Positions 1-5,688 of a stretch of 7,186 bases of DNA are shown here, piece by piece. The notes below the pieces were generated by a model. It was not told the DNA's origin and did not search any database. It saw only the letters and a program-made list of their open reading frames with translations. The DNA is from Clostridiales bacterium (GTDB taxonomy: Bacteria; Bacillota; Clostridia; Oscillospirales; Acutalibacteraceae). Position numbers and translations under genes: made by a program. Position 1 is the stretch's first letter. Each line of letters begins with the position of its first letter. The stretch is from contig JAHZES010000075.1 of the NCBI GenBank assembly GCA_019421725.1, forward strand, positions 1 to 7,186. The letters are read 5' to 3'.

Positions 1-272
1 GCTACGCCGTGGCGCTGCGCGATGGAAAGTGCATCCTTTAAATTTTCGTCGTACGGCATCATTCCTAAAACGCCCGCCGCCAGCGCTTTGTCGGTCCCGT
101 GGCCGCGGTAGGTTTTTGCAAACGATCCGTGCAGCAAAAAATGAACTGCGTCAAATTTTTTCCCGCAGATCTGCCTTGCCGCCCGCCCCAGGCGAGCCGC
201 ACCGGCCGTATGTGAACTGGAAGGGCCAATCATTACCGGGCCCAAAACTTCAAAAATGCTGTGATCCGCCAT
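1..272 (-). CDS. sdaAB: L-serine dehydratase (ammonia-lyase), iron-sulfur-dependent, beta subunit, 5' part
   Basis: The minus strand from 272 opens with MADHSIFEVLGPVMIGPSSS and continues HTAGAARLGRAARQICGKK. The GPVMIGPSSSHTAGAAR block is the signature of the SdaAB subunit and of the N-terminal half of one-chain serine dehydratases. In this family the beta subunit pairs with SdaAA, which carries the 4Fe-4S cluster, to deaminate L-serine to pyruvate and ammonia in the cytosol. About 90 codons are visible and the gene runs off the left edge, so the C-terminal ACT-like region and any sdaAA partner cannot be seen. The ATG at 272-270 is preceded by AGAAAGGA (290-283) at a 10-nt spacing, which fixes the start. 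A promoter lies at 385-413. The gene before it (NERD protein) has no clear terminator, so read-through is possible. The signature is long enough to make the call safe. Confidence 0.93.
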   Translation of the reverse strand, partial: MADHSIFEVLGPVMIGPSSSHTAGAARLGRAARQICGKKFDAVHFLLHGSFAKTYRGHGTDKALAAGVLGMMPYDENLKDALSIAQRHGV

Positions 273-384
273 GCAAATCCAATCCTTTCTTACCTGCAGC
301 GCGGTGCTTTGTCCCTCTGCCGGCCGCCCCTGCGTCCGCCGCTCTGCTGCCGCAATGGCGCCGAACCGGCGTTTTCTCTTTTTA

Positions 385-413
385 AGTTTAGCTGTTCATG
401 CCGTAAATTGCAA
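385..413 (-). promoter_or_regulatory. Probable sigma-A promoter of sdaAB
   Basis: On the minus strand TTGCAA (413-408) is followed after 17 nt by TAAACT (390-385). Transcription would start near 378, giving a leader of about 105 nt. The leader is GC-rich and contains a short CGCCG/CGGCG hairpin (359-371) before the Shine-Dalgarno sequence. The match is to consensus only and has no experimental support. Confidence 0.5.
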
Positions 414-434
414 GTAGTATTGCCTCTTGTTTTT

Positions 435-1175
435 TCATTTTGATGTGTATTTACATTCCGGAAAATTGGAACATCCGTAAAACTCTCCGTATTTTCCTTT
501 GCGCAAAACAAGAGGTGCTTTACAATAGGGGCAGAGCTTCTGTTCCTTTATTTCTTGCAATTCCTTTTGATAAGCAATTACATTTTGCTTGTGTGCCGTC
601 CGCACTTCTTTTCCTTTTTTCTGATTTTGCTCAATGTAATCAAATATCGCCTGTTGTTTTTCTTTATTCAATACAACGGGTTTTCCTTCGGCAAGACACT
701 GCAAAGCTTTCTTCGTCATCGGCAGTGAACTGCAGATGACCGTATTTATTTCGCCGGGCCGGTTAATATTTTTTACTTTAAAATCATCACAGATAATCAC
801 TATCACCGAAAAACAAGGAATATCCCCAAAGCCCTTTAAAAATTTTTTCAGGTACTCAATATGCTTTTTATTCTGTTTTAATGGACTGTAAGTTTCATAT
901 TTTTTATTATAATGATAGTAGTACCATTGAGACTGGTTTCCATCCCCGTAAATCTTACCCTCGTTATACATCTTTACTTCGACTACATAAATCCCTTTGC
1001 TGCCAATTGCCAATAAATCAATTTGAGAAGTATAGCCATCTGCGCCGTCAATCAGAACGTCATGCAGTACAAGTGTATCGCTTACAAATTTAATATACCA
1101 TTTTGCCAACCATTCTCCAAAGCTGCCCTTAAGTTCCTTCCGGTTAGGAAATCCGTCTAATTTCAAGATCATCAC
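435..1175 (-). CDS. NERD-domain nuclease-like protein with C-terminal topoisomerase-type zinc finger
   Basis: About 245 residues. Numbering here is from the GTG at 1175. An N-terminal NERD domain (about 15-130) shows KGSFGEWLA (E21), SQIDLLAI (D53), GIYVVEVK (E66, K68) and a conserved downstream G-x-W region. This matches the E, D, ExK layout of PD-(D/E)XK-like nucleases to which NERD belongs. The middle (about 185-212) is charged and helical. Residues 215-241 form a four-cysteine finger, CPYC...GCSNFPEC (C215, C218, C235, C241), of the type found at the C terminus of bacterial topoisomerase I. A DNA-handling role follows from family knowledge; the substrate and biological role are unknown. 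The start is uncertain: GTG 1175, ATG 1172 and TTG 1166 are in frame, and AAAGG at 1180-1176 is best spaced (9 nt) for the TTG. The gene is visibly more AT-rich than sdaAB or the deacetylase gene, which suggests it is accessory. Confidence 0.85.
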   Translation of the reverse strand: MMILKLDGFPNRKELKGSFGEWLAKWYIKFVSDTLVLHDVLIDGADGYTSQIDLLAIGSKGIYVVEVKMYNEGKIYGDGNQSQWYYYHYNKKYETYSPLKQNKKHIEYLKKFLKGFGDIPCFSVIVIICDDFKVKNINRPGEINTVICSSLPMTKKALQCLAEGKPVVLNKEKQQAIFDYIEQNQKKGKEVRTAHKQNVIAYQKELQEIKEQKLCPYCKAPLVLRKGKYGEFYGCSNFPECKYTSK

Positions 1176-1210
1176 CCTTTCTGCTTTTTGGCATTCGCGG
1201 AGGATACCTT

Positions 1211-1216
1211 ATTATA
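1211..1216 (-). promoter_or_regulatory. -10 element upstream of the NERD gene
   Basis: A perfect TATAAT on the minus strand lies about 36 nt upstream of the GTG start. The best -35 at 17-nt spacing is TTTATT, which is weak. The promoter fires away from the divergent deacetylase promoter at 1272-1300. Confidence 0.45.
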
Positions 1217-1271
1217 GCATTTTATGGTACATTAATAAACCCCCGGTCTGCCCTCCGCGCCGAACAATCGG

Positions 1272-1300
1272 TTGTATTATTTCCCGGGTTATATTATACT
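1272..1300 (+). promoter_or_regulatory. Probable promoter of the PIG-L deacetylase gene
   Basis: TTGTAT (1272-1277) is separated by 17 nt from TATACT (1295-1300). The -10 is good and the -35 is only moderate. Transcription would start near 1307, leaving a leader of about 65 nt before the AAAGGCAGG ribosome-binding region at 1362-1370. If correct, it excludes the TTG at 1272 as a translation start, because that codon would lie upstream of the transcript. The spacer contains the Noc-site-like palindrome at 1279-1292. Confidence 0.4.
1279..1292. promoter_or_regulatory. Near-match to the Noc-binding sequence
   Basis: ATTTCCCGGGTTAT matches 12 of 14 positions of the B. subtilis Noc-binding sequence ATTTCCCGGGAAAT, including the whole CCCGGG core and one complete half-site. 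A noc gene lies at the right end of this window, so the protein is present in the organism. Whether this Noc has the B. subtilis specificity is not known. The site sits between the -35 and -10 of the deacetylase promoter. Confidence 0.35.
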
Positions 1301-1373
1301 GACATTATTGCTTGCGCCCAAGCGGCGCTTAAACGTTTTCCGAAACCGAAATTTTTATCAGAAAGGCAGGACG

Positions 1374-2201
1374 ATCAAATTATCTCATTCCCCGTTTCGC
1401 GCTATGATGATCGGCGCGCATCCCGATGATTGTGACCTTTCCACCTATGCGGTCACCTCCTTGCTGACTGCAAAAGGCTGCTCCATACGCTACGTTTCCG
1501 TTACCACCGGAAACGCGGGCCACCAGACCCTGCGCGGCGCCGAGCTGGCCAAAATTCGCGCTGCTGAGGCACAGGCCAGCGCTGCACTGCTGGGCATTAG
1601 CTATGAAATCTTGCCGTTTGACGACGGTCGCCTGACGCCCTCTCTGGAGGCGCGCGACGCCGTCATGCGTTCCATTCGCCGGTTCCGGCCAGATGTTATT
1701 TTTACCAATCGCCCGTGCGATTATCACCCCGACCACCGCACCACCGCCCGGCTGGTTCAGGATTGCTCCTATCTGCTTGGCGTTCCCGCCATCTGCGAGG
1801 ACACTCCTCCCCTGCAAACCGTTCCGACTATCCTTTACTGGCACGATTCTTTTACCGAAGCAGCTCCTTTCCGCCCCGACTACGCAATTTCGGCCGATTT
1901 TGCACGTGAAACGCTGTTTCAAATCCAATGCTGCCACGCTTCTCAATTTCTTGATTGGCTGCCATGGATCGACGACAAGGTGGATCTTGCCGGAAAATCC
2001 TACGAAGAGCGCCGCGCTTTTGTCCGACGGCAATTCGAAGCCCAGACCGGCAATGTAGACGATGCCGTGCGCCGCCGCCTTGCGGCGCAGTACGGTGCGG
2101 AAAAGGCTGCTTCCGTGCGTTTTGCCGAAAGCTGGCAGGTCAGCGAGTACGGTGCAGACGTCTCTCCACAGTTGGCCAACCTGCTGACCCTTCCTCTGTA
2201 G
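1374..2201 (+). CDS. PIG-L/LmbE-family zinc-dependent N-deacetylase
   Basis: This soluble protein of about 275 residues has the family's two metal motifs. One is GAHPDDCDLS near the N terminus (H at 1419-1421, DD at 1425-1430). The other is DYHPDHRTTARLV (HPDH at 1725-1736). Family members remove acetyl groups from N-acetylglucosamine-type substrates such as GlcNAc-PI, GlcNAc-malate in bacillithiol synthesis, or diacetylchitobiose. The substrate here cannot be told; no bacillithiol gene is visible. The usual Glu of AHPDDE is replaced by C-D here. The start is uncertain. The frame is open from TTG 1272, but that codon has no Shine-Dalgarno sequence and overlaps the promoter. ATG 1404 begins only 5 codons before the catalytic His and also lacks one. 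AAAGG at 1362-1366 points, with 7-nt spacing, to ATC at 1374, just where homologues usually begin (xKLSHSPxRAMMIGAHPDD). I give that position as the likely start. No terminator follows directly; the nearest downstream is at 2404-2458. Confidence 0.85.
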   Translation: MKLSHSPFRAMMIGAHPDDCDLSTYAVTSLLTAKGCSIRYVSVTTGNAGHQTLRGAELAKIRAAEAQASAALLGISYEILPFDDGRLTPSLEARDAVMRSIRRFRPDVIFTNRPCDYHPDHRTTARLVQDCSYLLGVPAICEDTPPLQTVPTILYWHDSFTEAAPFRPDYAISADFARETLFQIQCCHASQFLDWLPWIDDKVDLAGKSYEERRAFVRRQFEAQTGNVDDAVRRRLAAQYGAEKAASVRFAESWQVSEYGADVSPQLANLLTLPL

Positions 2202-2227
2202 CGTTTTTTCTTCAAACCGACAAATGA

Positions 2228-2264
2228 TTACAAAAAGGTTACAAATCATTACAATACTGTAACC
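2228..2264 (+). promoter_or_regulatory. Phased direct repeats and dyad upstream of the small-RNA promoter (putative operator)
   Basis: TTACAA occurs at 2228-2233, 2239-2244 and 2249-2254, that is every 10-11 bp, ending 14 bp before the -35 hexamer. Overlapping this is a 7-bp inverted repeat, GGTTACA (2237-2243) and TGTAACC (2258-2264), with centres 21 bp apart. Direct repeats of hexamers with an 11-bp period are the usual binding pattern of OmpR/PhoB-family response regulators; the Bacillus PhoP box is a related TT-rich ACA repeat. Activation by such a regulator is inference, and no regulator gene is in the window. Confidence 0.45.
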
Positions 2265-2268
2265 AGTG

Positions 2269-2297
2269 TTGACATGCCTCCGCCGTTATGCTATTGT
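2269..2297 (+). promoter_or_regulatory. Strong sigma-A-type promoter in the gap between the deacetylase gene and serS
   Basis: A perfect -35 TTGACA (2269-2274), a 17-nt spacer and TATTGT (2292-2297) preceded by TGC (extended -10). Predicted start is near 2303-2305. No protein gene on the plus strand follows; the transcript would reach the intrinsic terminator at 2404-2458. Confidence 0.65.
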
Positions 2298-2303
2298 ATG
2301 GAT

Positions 2304-2458
2304 AGAGCTTAAAAACCCTGCGTTACCGCGCTCTTTCTGCTTGCGGGCACAGGTGCCGACCCCGTTTTTTCTTTTTCATTTATTTTCCTCCTCTTTTTCT
2401 CCTCTCCGGGTTTTCCACAGAAAGTTAAAATTCTGTGGAAAACCCGGAGCCTTTTTTT
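2304..2458 (+). ncRNA. Putative small regulatory RNA, about 155 nt
   Basis: The element is bounded by a consensus promoter (2269-2297) and a strong intrinsic terminator (2404-2458) on the same strand. The 5' part can fold as AGAGC (2304-2308) pairing with GCTCT (2330-2334) around a GCG-TTAC-CGC inner hairpin. GGCA-CAGG-TGCC follows at 2346-2357. The 3' half is a long unpaired pyrimidine tract with CCTCCTC (2387-2393) and CTCCTCTCC (2399-2407), complementary to Shine-Dalgarno sequences. No good ribosome-binding site and start codon occur inside it on the plus strand. It does not show the hallmarks of 6S, SRP, tmRNA or RNase P RNA. Unstructured C/U-rich anti-SD segments are known in Firmicute sRNAs that block translation; that role here is inference. 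It may also serve as a 3' end for read-through from the deacetylase gene. Confidence 0.5.
2404..2458 (+). terminator. Intrinsic terminator of the putative small RNA (and possibly the deacetylase mRNA)
   Basis: A perfect 19-bp stem, CTCCGGGTTTTCCACAGAA (2404-2422) with its complement at 2431-2449, has an 8-nt loop AGTTAAAA and is followed by CC and seven T (2452-2458). On the minus strand the hairpin is followed by a purine-rich stretch, so it should work only on the plus strand. Confidence 0.85.
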
Positions 2459-2500
2459 GTATTTTACCGCAGCACTCCGCCGAAACCGCCGGCATACCAC

Positions 2501-2536
2501 AAAAAAACCGTTTCGTACAGCTATGCACGAAACGGT
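2501..2536 (-). terminator. Intrinsic terminator downstream of serS
   Basis: Minus-strand stem ACCGTTTCGTGC (2536-2525) pairs with GTACGAAACGGT (2518-2507) around loop ATAGCT, with one G-T pair. It is followed by a run of seven T (2507-2501; the first is also the last base of the stem). It starts 22 nt after the serS stop codon and would end the parA-parB-serS transcript. Confidence 0.88.
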
Positions 2537-2558
2537 CTCCGTCTGATATCGATCAAAA

Positions 2559-3839
2559 TTATTTGCAGATTCGGTCGGTTCCCATATACTTGCGCAGCAC
2601 CTCCGGCACAGTAACGGAACCGTCGGCATTCTGGTACTGCTCCACAATGGCCGGCATCACGCGGCTGGTTGCCAGACCGGATGCATTGAGCGTATGCACA
2701 AAATGCAGCTTTTTATCGTCTCCGCGGTAGCGGACATTGCCGCGCCGAGCCTGATAATCGCGTGCATTGGACGCCGAGCTGACTTCCTTGTAGATTCCCA
2801 TCGACGGGATCCAGACTTCAATGTCATAAGTGCGTGCCATGGAGAACGAGCAATCTCCGGCGGCCAGCTTGCTCAGGCGGTAATGCAGGCCGAGCTCCTG
2901 CACCAGCCGTTCCGCTTTACCGACCATTTCGGCAAATGCGTCGTCCGAGCCCTCCGGCGTGGTGTACTGTACCATTTCGACCTTGTTGAACTGGTGGCCG
3001 CGGATCATTCCGCGTTCTTCGCTGCGGTAGCTTCCGGCTTCACGGCGATAGCACGGCGTATAGGCAATATATTTGCGGGGCAGCTCCTCTGCGGCCAAAA
3101 TTTCGTCGCGGTGCAGGTTCACAAGCGCGGTCTCTGCGGTCGGCAGCAGGAACTTCTTTTCATTGCTGGTCGGGTTCTGAATCCAGTAGACCTCTTCGCT
3201 GAACTTTGGAAACTGACCGGCAACATAGCCGCATTCGTAACCGAGCATATGCGGCGGAAGAATCAGCTCATACCCGTCGTTCAAATGCTCCTCCACAAAG
3301 AAATTCAGCAGCGCCCACTCCAGCCGGGCGCCTGCGCCGCGGTAAACCCACGAGCCCGCACCGGAAAGCTTTGCGCCGCGCTGATAATCGATCATGCCAA
3401 GCGATTCGCAAAGGTCCACATGATTTTTGGGCTCAAAATCAAACGTGGGCTGCTCGTGGAAATAGTGCAGCGGAACGTTTTGTTCCTTTCCGCCTGCCGC
3501 AACATCCTCGTCCGGCAAATTCGGCAGACAAAGCAGCTTTGCTTTCTGCTCTTCTTCAATTCCGGCCAGCTCCTCGTCCGCCGTTTTGATTTGTTCGGAA
3601 AGCGCTTTCATCCGCGCCATCAGCTCGCCGATATCGCCGCCTGCTTTTTTGATCTGCGGAATCTTTTTGCTGTCGGCGTTCTGTTCGGCTTTCATCGATT
3701 CCACCTTGCCGGTCACCTCGCGGCGTTTCTGGTCCAGCGCAAGAATTTCATCGATCACGTCATCCAGATTCATTTCACGTTTTTTTACGGCCGCTTTTAC
3801 AAAATCGGGATTACTGCGAAGCAATTTGATATCGATCAT
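2559..3839 (-). CDS. serS: Seryl-tRNA synthetase
   Basis: The 426-residue length is normal for bacterial SerRS, the class II enzyme that charges tRNA-Ser. The N-terminal arm (about 28-105) is a charged helical hairpin that in this family grips the long variable arm of tRNA-Ser. The catalytic core follows. The serine-binding TAET segment is at 234-237. Motif 2 is YRREAGS...GMIRGHQFNKVEM (264-289). YDIEVWIPSMGIYKEVSSAS is at 338-357. Motif 3 is NASGLATSRVMPAI (385-398) with R393. The usual SSCSN is SSASN here, a change I judge tolerable. Start ATG 3839 is preceded by AAAGG (3854-3850) at a 10-nt spacing. It begins 43 nt after the parB stop, with no promoter visible in the gap, so it is probably cotranscribed with parA and parB. 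That gap is too short for a T-box leader, which often controls aminoacyl-tRNA synthetase genes in Firmicutes. Confidence 0.97.
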   Translation of the reverse strand: MIDIKLLRSNPDFVKAAVKKREMNLDDVIDEILALDQKRREVTGKVESMKAEQNADSKKIPQIKKAGGDIGELMARMKALSEQIKTADEELAGIEEEQKAKLLCLPNLPDEDVAAGGKEQNVPLHYFHEQPTFDFEPKNHVDLCESLGMIDYQRGAKLSGAGSWVYRGAGARLEWALLNFFVEEHLNDGYELILPPHMLGYECGYVAGQFPKFSEEVYWIQNPTSNEKKFLLPTAETALVNLHRDEILAAEELPRKYIAYTPCYRREAGSYRSEERGMIRGHQFNKVEMVQYTTPEGSDDAFAEMVGKAERLVQELGLHYRLSKLAAGDCSFSMARTYDIEVWIPSMGIYKEVSSASNARDYQARRGNVRYRGDDKKLHFVHTLNASGLATSRVMPAIVEQYQNADGSVTVPEVLRKYMGTDRICK

Positions 3840-3882
3840 ATCTTTCGTTCCTTTCCTCTTTTGCGTTATTCCTTAAAATTTT

Positions 3883-4740
3883 TTATTCTTTTCCCAGCTT
3901 CATTGCAAGCTCCTGCAAATCCTCCTGGCTGTAAAATTCGATTTCCAGCCTGCCCTTTTTGCCGTTTCCGGTCGTTACCCGAATACGGCGGCCAAGCTGC
4001 TGTGCAAGCGCGATCTCCACCTCATCGAAAAAGGTGGCGCGCCTGGCTGAGGGCGGCGCTTTCGGCGCTGCCTTTCCGACGGCCGCAGATTTTGCCAATT
4101 TTTCAAGGTCGCGAACCGTCAATGACTGTGCCACCGCGTCCTTTGCGCGGGAAAGCATCTGTTCCTGCGGAAACGCCAGCAGCGCGCGCGCGTGGCCGGC
4201 ACTGAGCTCTCCGCTTCGCACCATTTCGCCGATCTCGTTCGGCAGCGCAAGCAGCCTCAACGAATTTGCAACTGCAGGGCGCGATTTTCCGACGATCTGG
4301 GCAACTTCCTCCTGTGTCAGCGAATAGCCTTCCATTAAAGTGCGGTATCCTTCCGCTTCTTCCATTGGGCTGAGGTCTTCTCTCTGCAAATTTTCAATCA
4401 GCGCAAGCTCCATCATTTCCTGATCGCTCATCTGCCGAACCACAACGGGTACTTCGGTCAGCCCCGCCATGCGGGAAGCCCGCCAGCGGCGCTCCCCTGC
4501 GACCAACTGATAACCGCCGCCGATCAGCGGACGCACCAGCAGCGGCTGCAGCACGCCGTGCTGCGCGATGGAATCCGCAAGCTCCGCCAAAGCGGCATCG
4601 TCAAATTCTTTTCTCGGCTGCTCCCGGTTCGGTTCAATTTCGCTGATTTTCAGCTTGACCGCCGGGGTATCCTCTTCAATGGCATTATCGGCAAACAGAG
4701 CGTCCAGCCCCTTGCCGAGTCCGCCTTTTTTGGCCGCCAT
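3883..4740 (-). CDS. parB: Chromosome-partitioning protein ParB (Spo0J)
   Basis: 285 residues from ATG 4740, chosen because AAGGAGG lies 8 nt upstream; the frame remains open nine codons further up but without such a site. The order of segments is standard for chromosomal ParB. An N-terminal LGKGLDALF segment (8-16), which in ParB proteins contacts ParA, comes first. The ParB/Srx CTPase domain (about 29-120) has AGERRWRA (81-88) and ENLQRED (116-122), the CTP-binding boxes. The helix-turn-helix is LTQEEVAQIVGKSRPAVANS (141-160). A charged linker rich in Ala, Lys and Pro (about 213-235) and a C-terminal dimerisation domain (about 237-283) follow. ParB binds parS, closes as a CTP-dependent clamp, spreads, and loads SMC at the origin. 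Three perfect parS sites are nearby, one 54 bp upstream of this gene. It lies directly downstream of parA. Confidence 0.97.
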   Translation of the reverse strand: MAAKKGGLGKGLDALFADNAIEEDTPAVKLKISEIEPNREQPRKEFDDAALAELADSIAQHGVLQPLLVRPLIGGGYQLVAGERRWRASRMAGLTEVPVVVRQMSDQEMMELALIENLQREDLSPMEEAEGYRTLMEGYSLTQEEVAQIVGKSRPAVANSLRLLALPNEIGEMVRSGELSAGHARALLAFPQEQMLSRAKDAVAQSLTVRDLEKLAKSAAVGKAAPKAPPSARRATFFDEVEIALAQQLGRRIRVTTGNGKKGRLEIEFYSQEDLQELAMKLGKE

Positions 4741-4793
4741 TCCGTTCTCCTCCTTTTCCTTCGGCAAAGCGTTTTTCTTCTGCTCTGCCGCGT

Positions 4794-4809
4794 TGTTTCA
4801 CGTGAAACA
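4794..4809. promoter_or_regulatory. parS: parS site 1
   Basis: TGTTTCACGTGAAACA is a perfect 16-bp palindrome and the consensus bacterial chromosomal parS. It lies in the parA-parB gap, one base past the parA stop codon. ParB bound here could also affect expression of parB, but that is inference. Confidence 0.97.
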
Positions 4810-4810
4810 C

Positions 4811-5581
4811 TCAATGGCCCCTGTTGTTTGACACAAATTCGCCGGCCAGCTCTTCGTACGCCAGCGAACCCTTGGAGCCCTTATCATAATACAGAACCGG
4901 TTGGCCAAAGCTCGGCGCTTCGGAAAGCCGGACAGCGCGCGGAATAACGGTATGGTAAACCTTGCGCGGAAAATACTTTTTCACTTCGTCTACAACCTGC
5001 TGCGTCAAATTCAGCCGCCCATCGTACATAGTAAGCAAAACGCCTTCAATTTCGAGAGAAGAATTAAACTTGCGTTTCACAATGCGAATATGATTCATCA
5101 GCTGTGAAAGCCCCTCCAATGCGTAAAATTCGCACTGGATCGGCAAAATAAACGTGTCGCAGGCGCAAAGCGCGTTGAGCGTGAGAAGCCCCAAGGAAGG
5201 GGGGCAATCGATAAAAATAAAATCATACTGCGCACGCAGCGTGGCAATAGAACGCTTCAGGCGGAATTCACGCTCCGGAATCTCTACCATCTCAATCTCG
5301 GCGCCGATCAGCGCATTGTTGGTTGGCAGCAAATCAACATTTTTAAAAGCGGTATGCGTCAAAACCTCCTCGGCAGCCAATCCGTCCACAAAAATGTCGT
5401 AGGTAGATTTTTGCACCCTTTGCTTTGAAATTCCGAGTCCCTGGGTCGAATTGCCCTGCGGGTCAATATCGATCAGCAGCACCCGAAAGCCTCTTGCGCC
5501 CAGGCAGGCGCTCAGGTTCACGCAGGTCGTCGTTTTTCCGACACCGCCCTTTTGGTTTGTGACCGCAATCACCTTTCCCAT
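4811..5581 (-). CDS. parA: Chromosome-partitioning ATPase ParA (Soj)
   Basis: 256 residues from ATG 5581 (MGKVIAVTNQKGGVGKTTT). AAAGGA lies upstream at suitable spacing, and an in-frame extension of 22 codons lacks family similarity. The deviant Walker A motif is KGGVGKTT (11-18). A' is DIDPQGNSTQG (38-48). Walker B is YDFIFIDCPPSLG (119-131). The conserved C-terminal block RLSEAPSFGQP (218-228) is present. Soj-type ParA cycles between an ATP-bound, DNA-bound dimer and an ADP monomer. It drives origin segregation with ParB and in Bacillus also acts on DnaA. There is no N-terminal DNA-binding extension, as expected for a chromosomal rather than a plasmid type Ia ParA. It is the first gene of the probable parA-parB-serS operon, with a promoter at 5728-5756 and about 140 nt of leader. 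Confidence 0.97.
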   Translation of the reverse strand: MGKVIAVTNQKGGVGKTTTCVNLSACLGARGFRVLLIDIDPQGNSTQGLGISKQRVQKSTYDIFVDGLAAEEVLTHTAFKNVDLLPTNNALIGAEIEMVEIPEREFRLKRSIATLRAQYDFIFIDCPPSLGLLTLNALCACDTFILPIQCEFYALEGLSQLMNHIRIVKRKFNSSLEIEGVLLTMYDGRLNLTQQVVDEVKKYFPRKVYHTVIPRAVRLSEAPSFGQPVLYYDKGSKGSLAYEELAGEFVSNNRGH

Positions 5582-5688
5582 ATCAAACGATCCTTTCTTC
5601 GCGTTCTGTGACGGGAAGGACAAGCCTCTCTGTTCTTCCCAAGCCAAAGCCCGTACCGCCTGCGTTGCTGCCCGCCGAAACCTTGGGC

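Noticed and set aside
359..382. CGCCG-AAC-CGGCG hairpin followed by T-rich sequence on the plus strand, resembling a terminator
   Set aside because: The stem is only five pairs and no plus-strand gene lies upstream; the bases are better explained as the GC-rich leader and promoter of sdaAB on the minus strand.
1380..2249. A 289-codon open frame on the minus strand
   Set aside because: It lies antisense to the deacetylase gene, whose catalytic motifs are clear; the translation has no recognisable domain.
3774..3789. TTTCACGT word resembling half a parS site within serS
   Set aside because: Only about half of the 16 bp match and the CACGTG core is broken, so it is likely chance.
2694..4205. 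A 503-codon open frame on the plus strand
   Set aside because: It is fully antisense to serS and parB, both unmistakable; it has no ribosome-binding site and a composition typical of a shadow frame in a GC-biased gene.
4741..4767. Nine-codon N-terminal extension of ParB (MPKEKEENG)
   Set aside because: The extension is the translated ribosome-binding region (AAGGAGG); ParB proteins begin at MAAKKGGLGKGL, with ideal spacing to ATG 4740.
5582..5647. 22-codon N-terminal extension of ParA
   Set aside because: It covers the leader and Shine-Dalgarno sequence; Soj-type proteins start a few residues before KGGVGKTT, as with ATG 5581.
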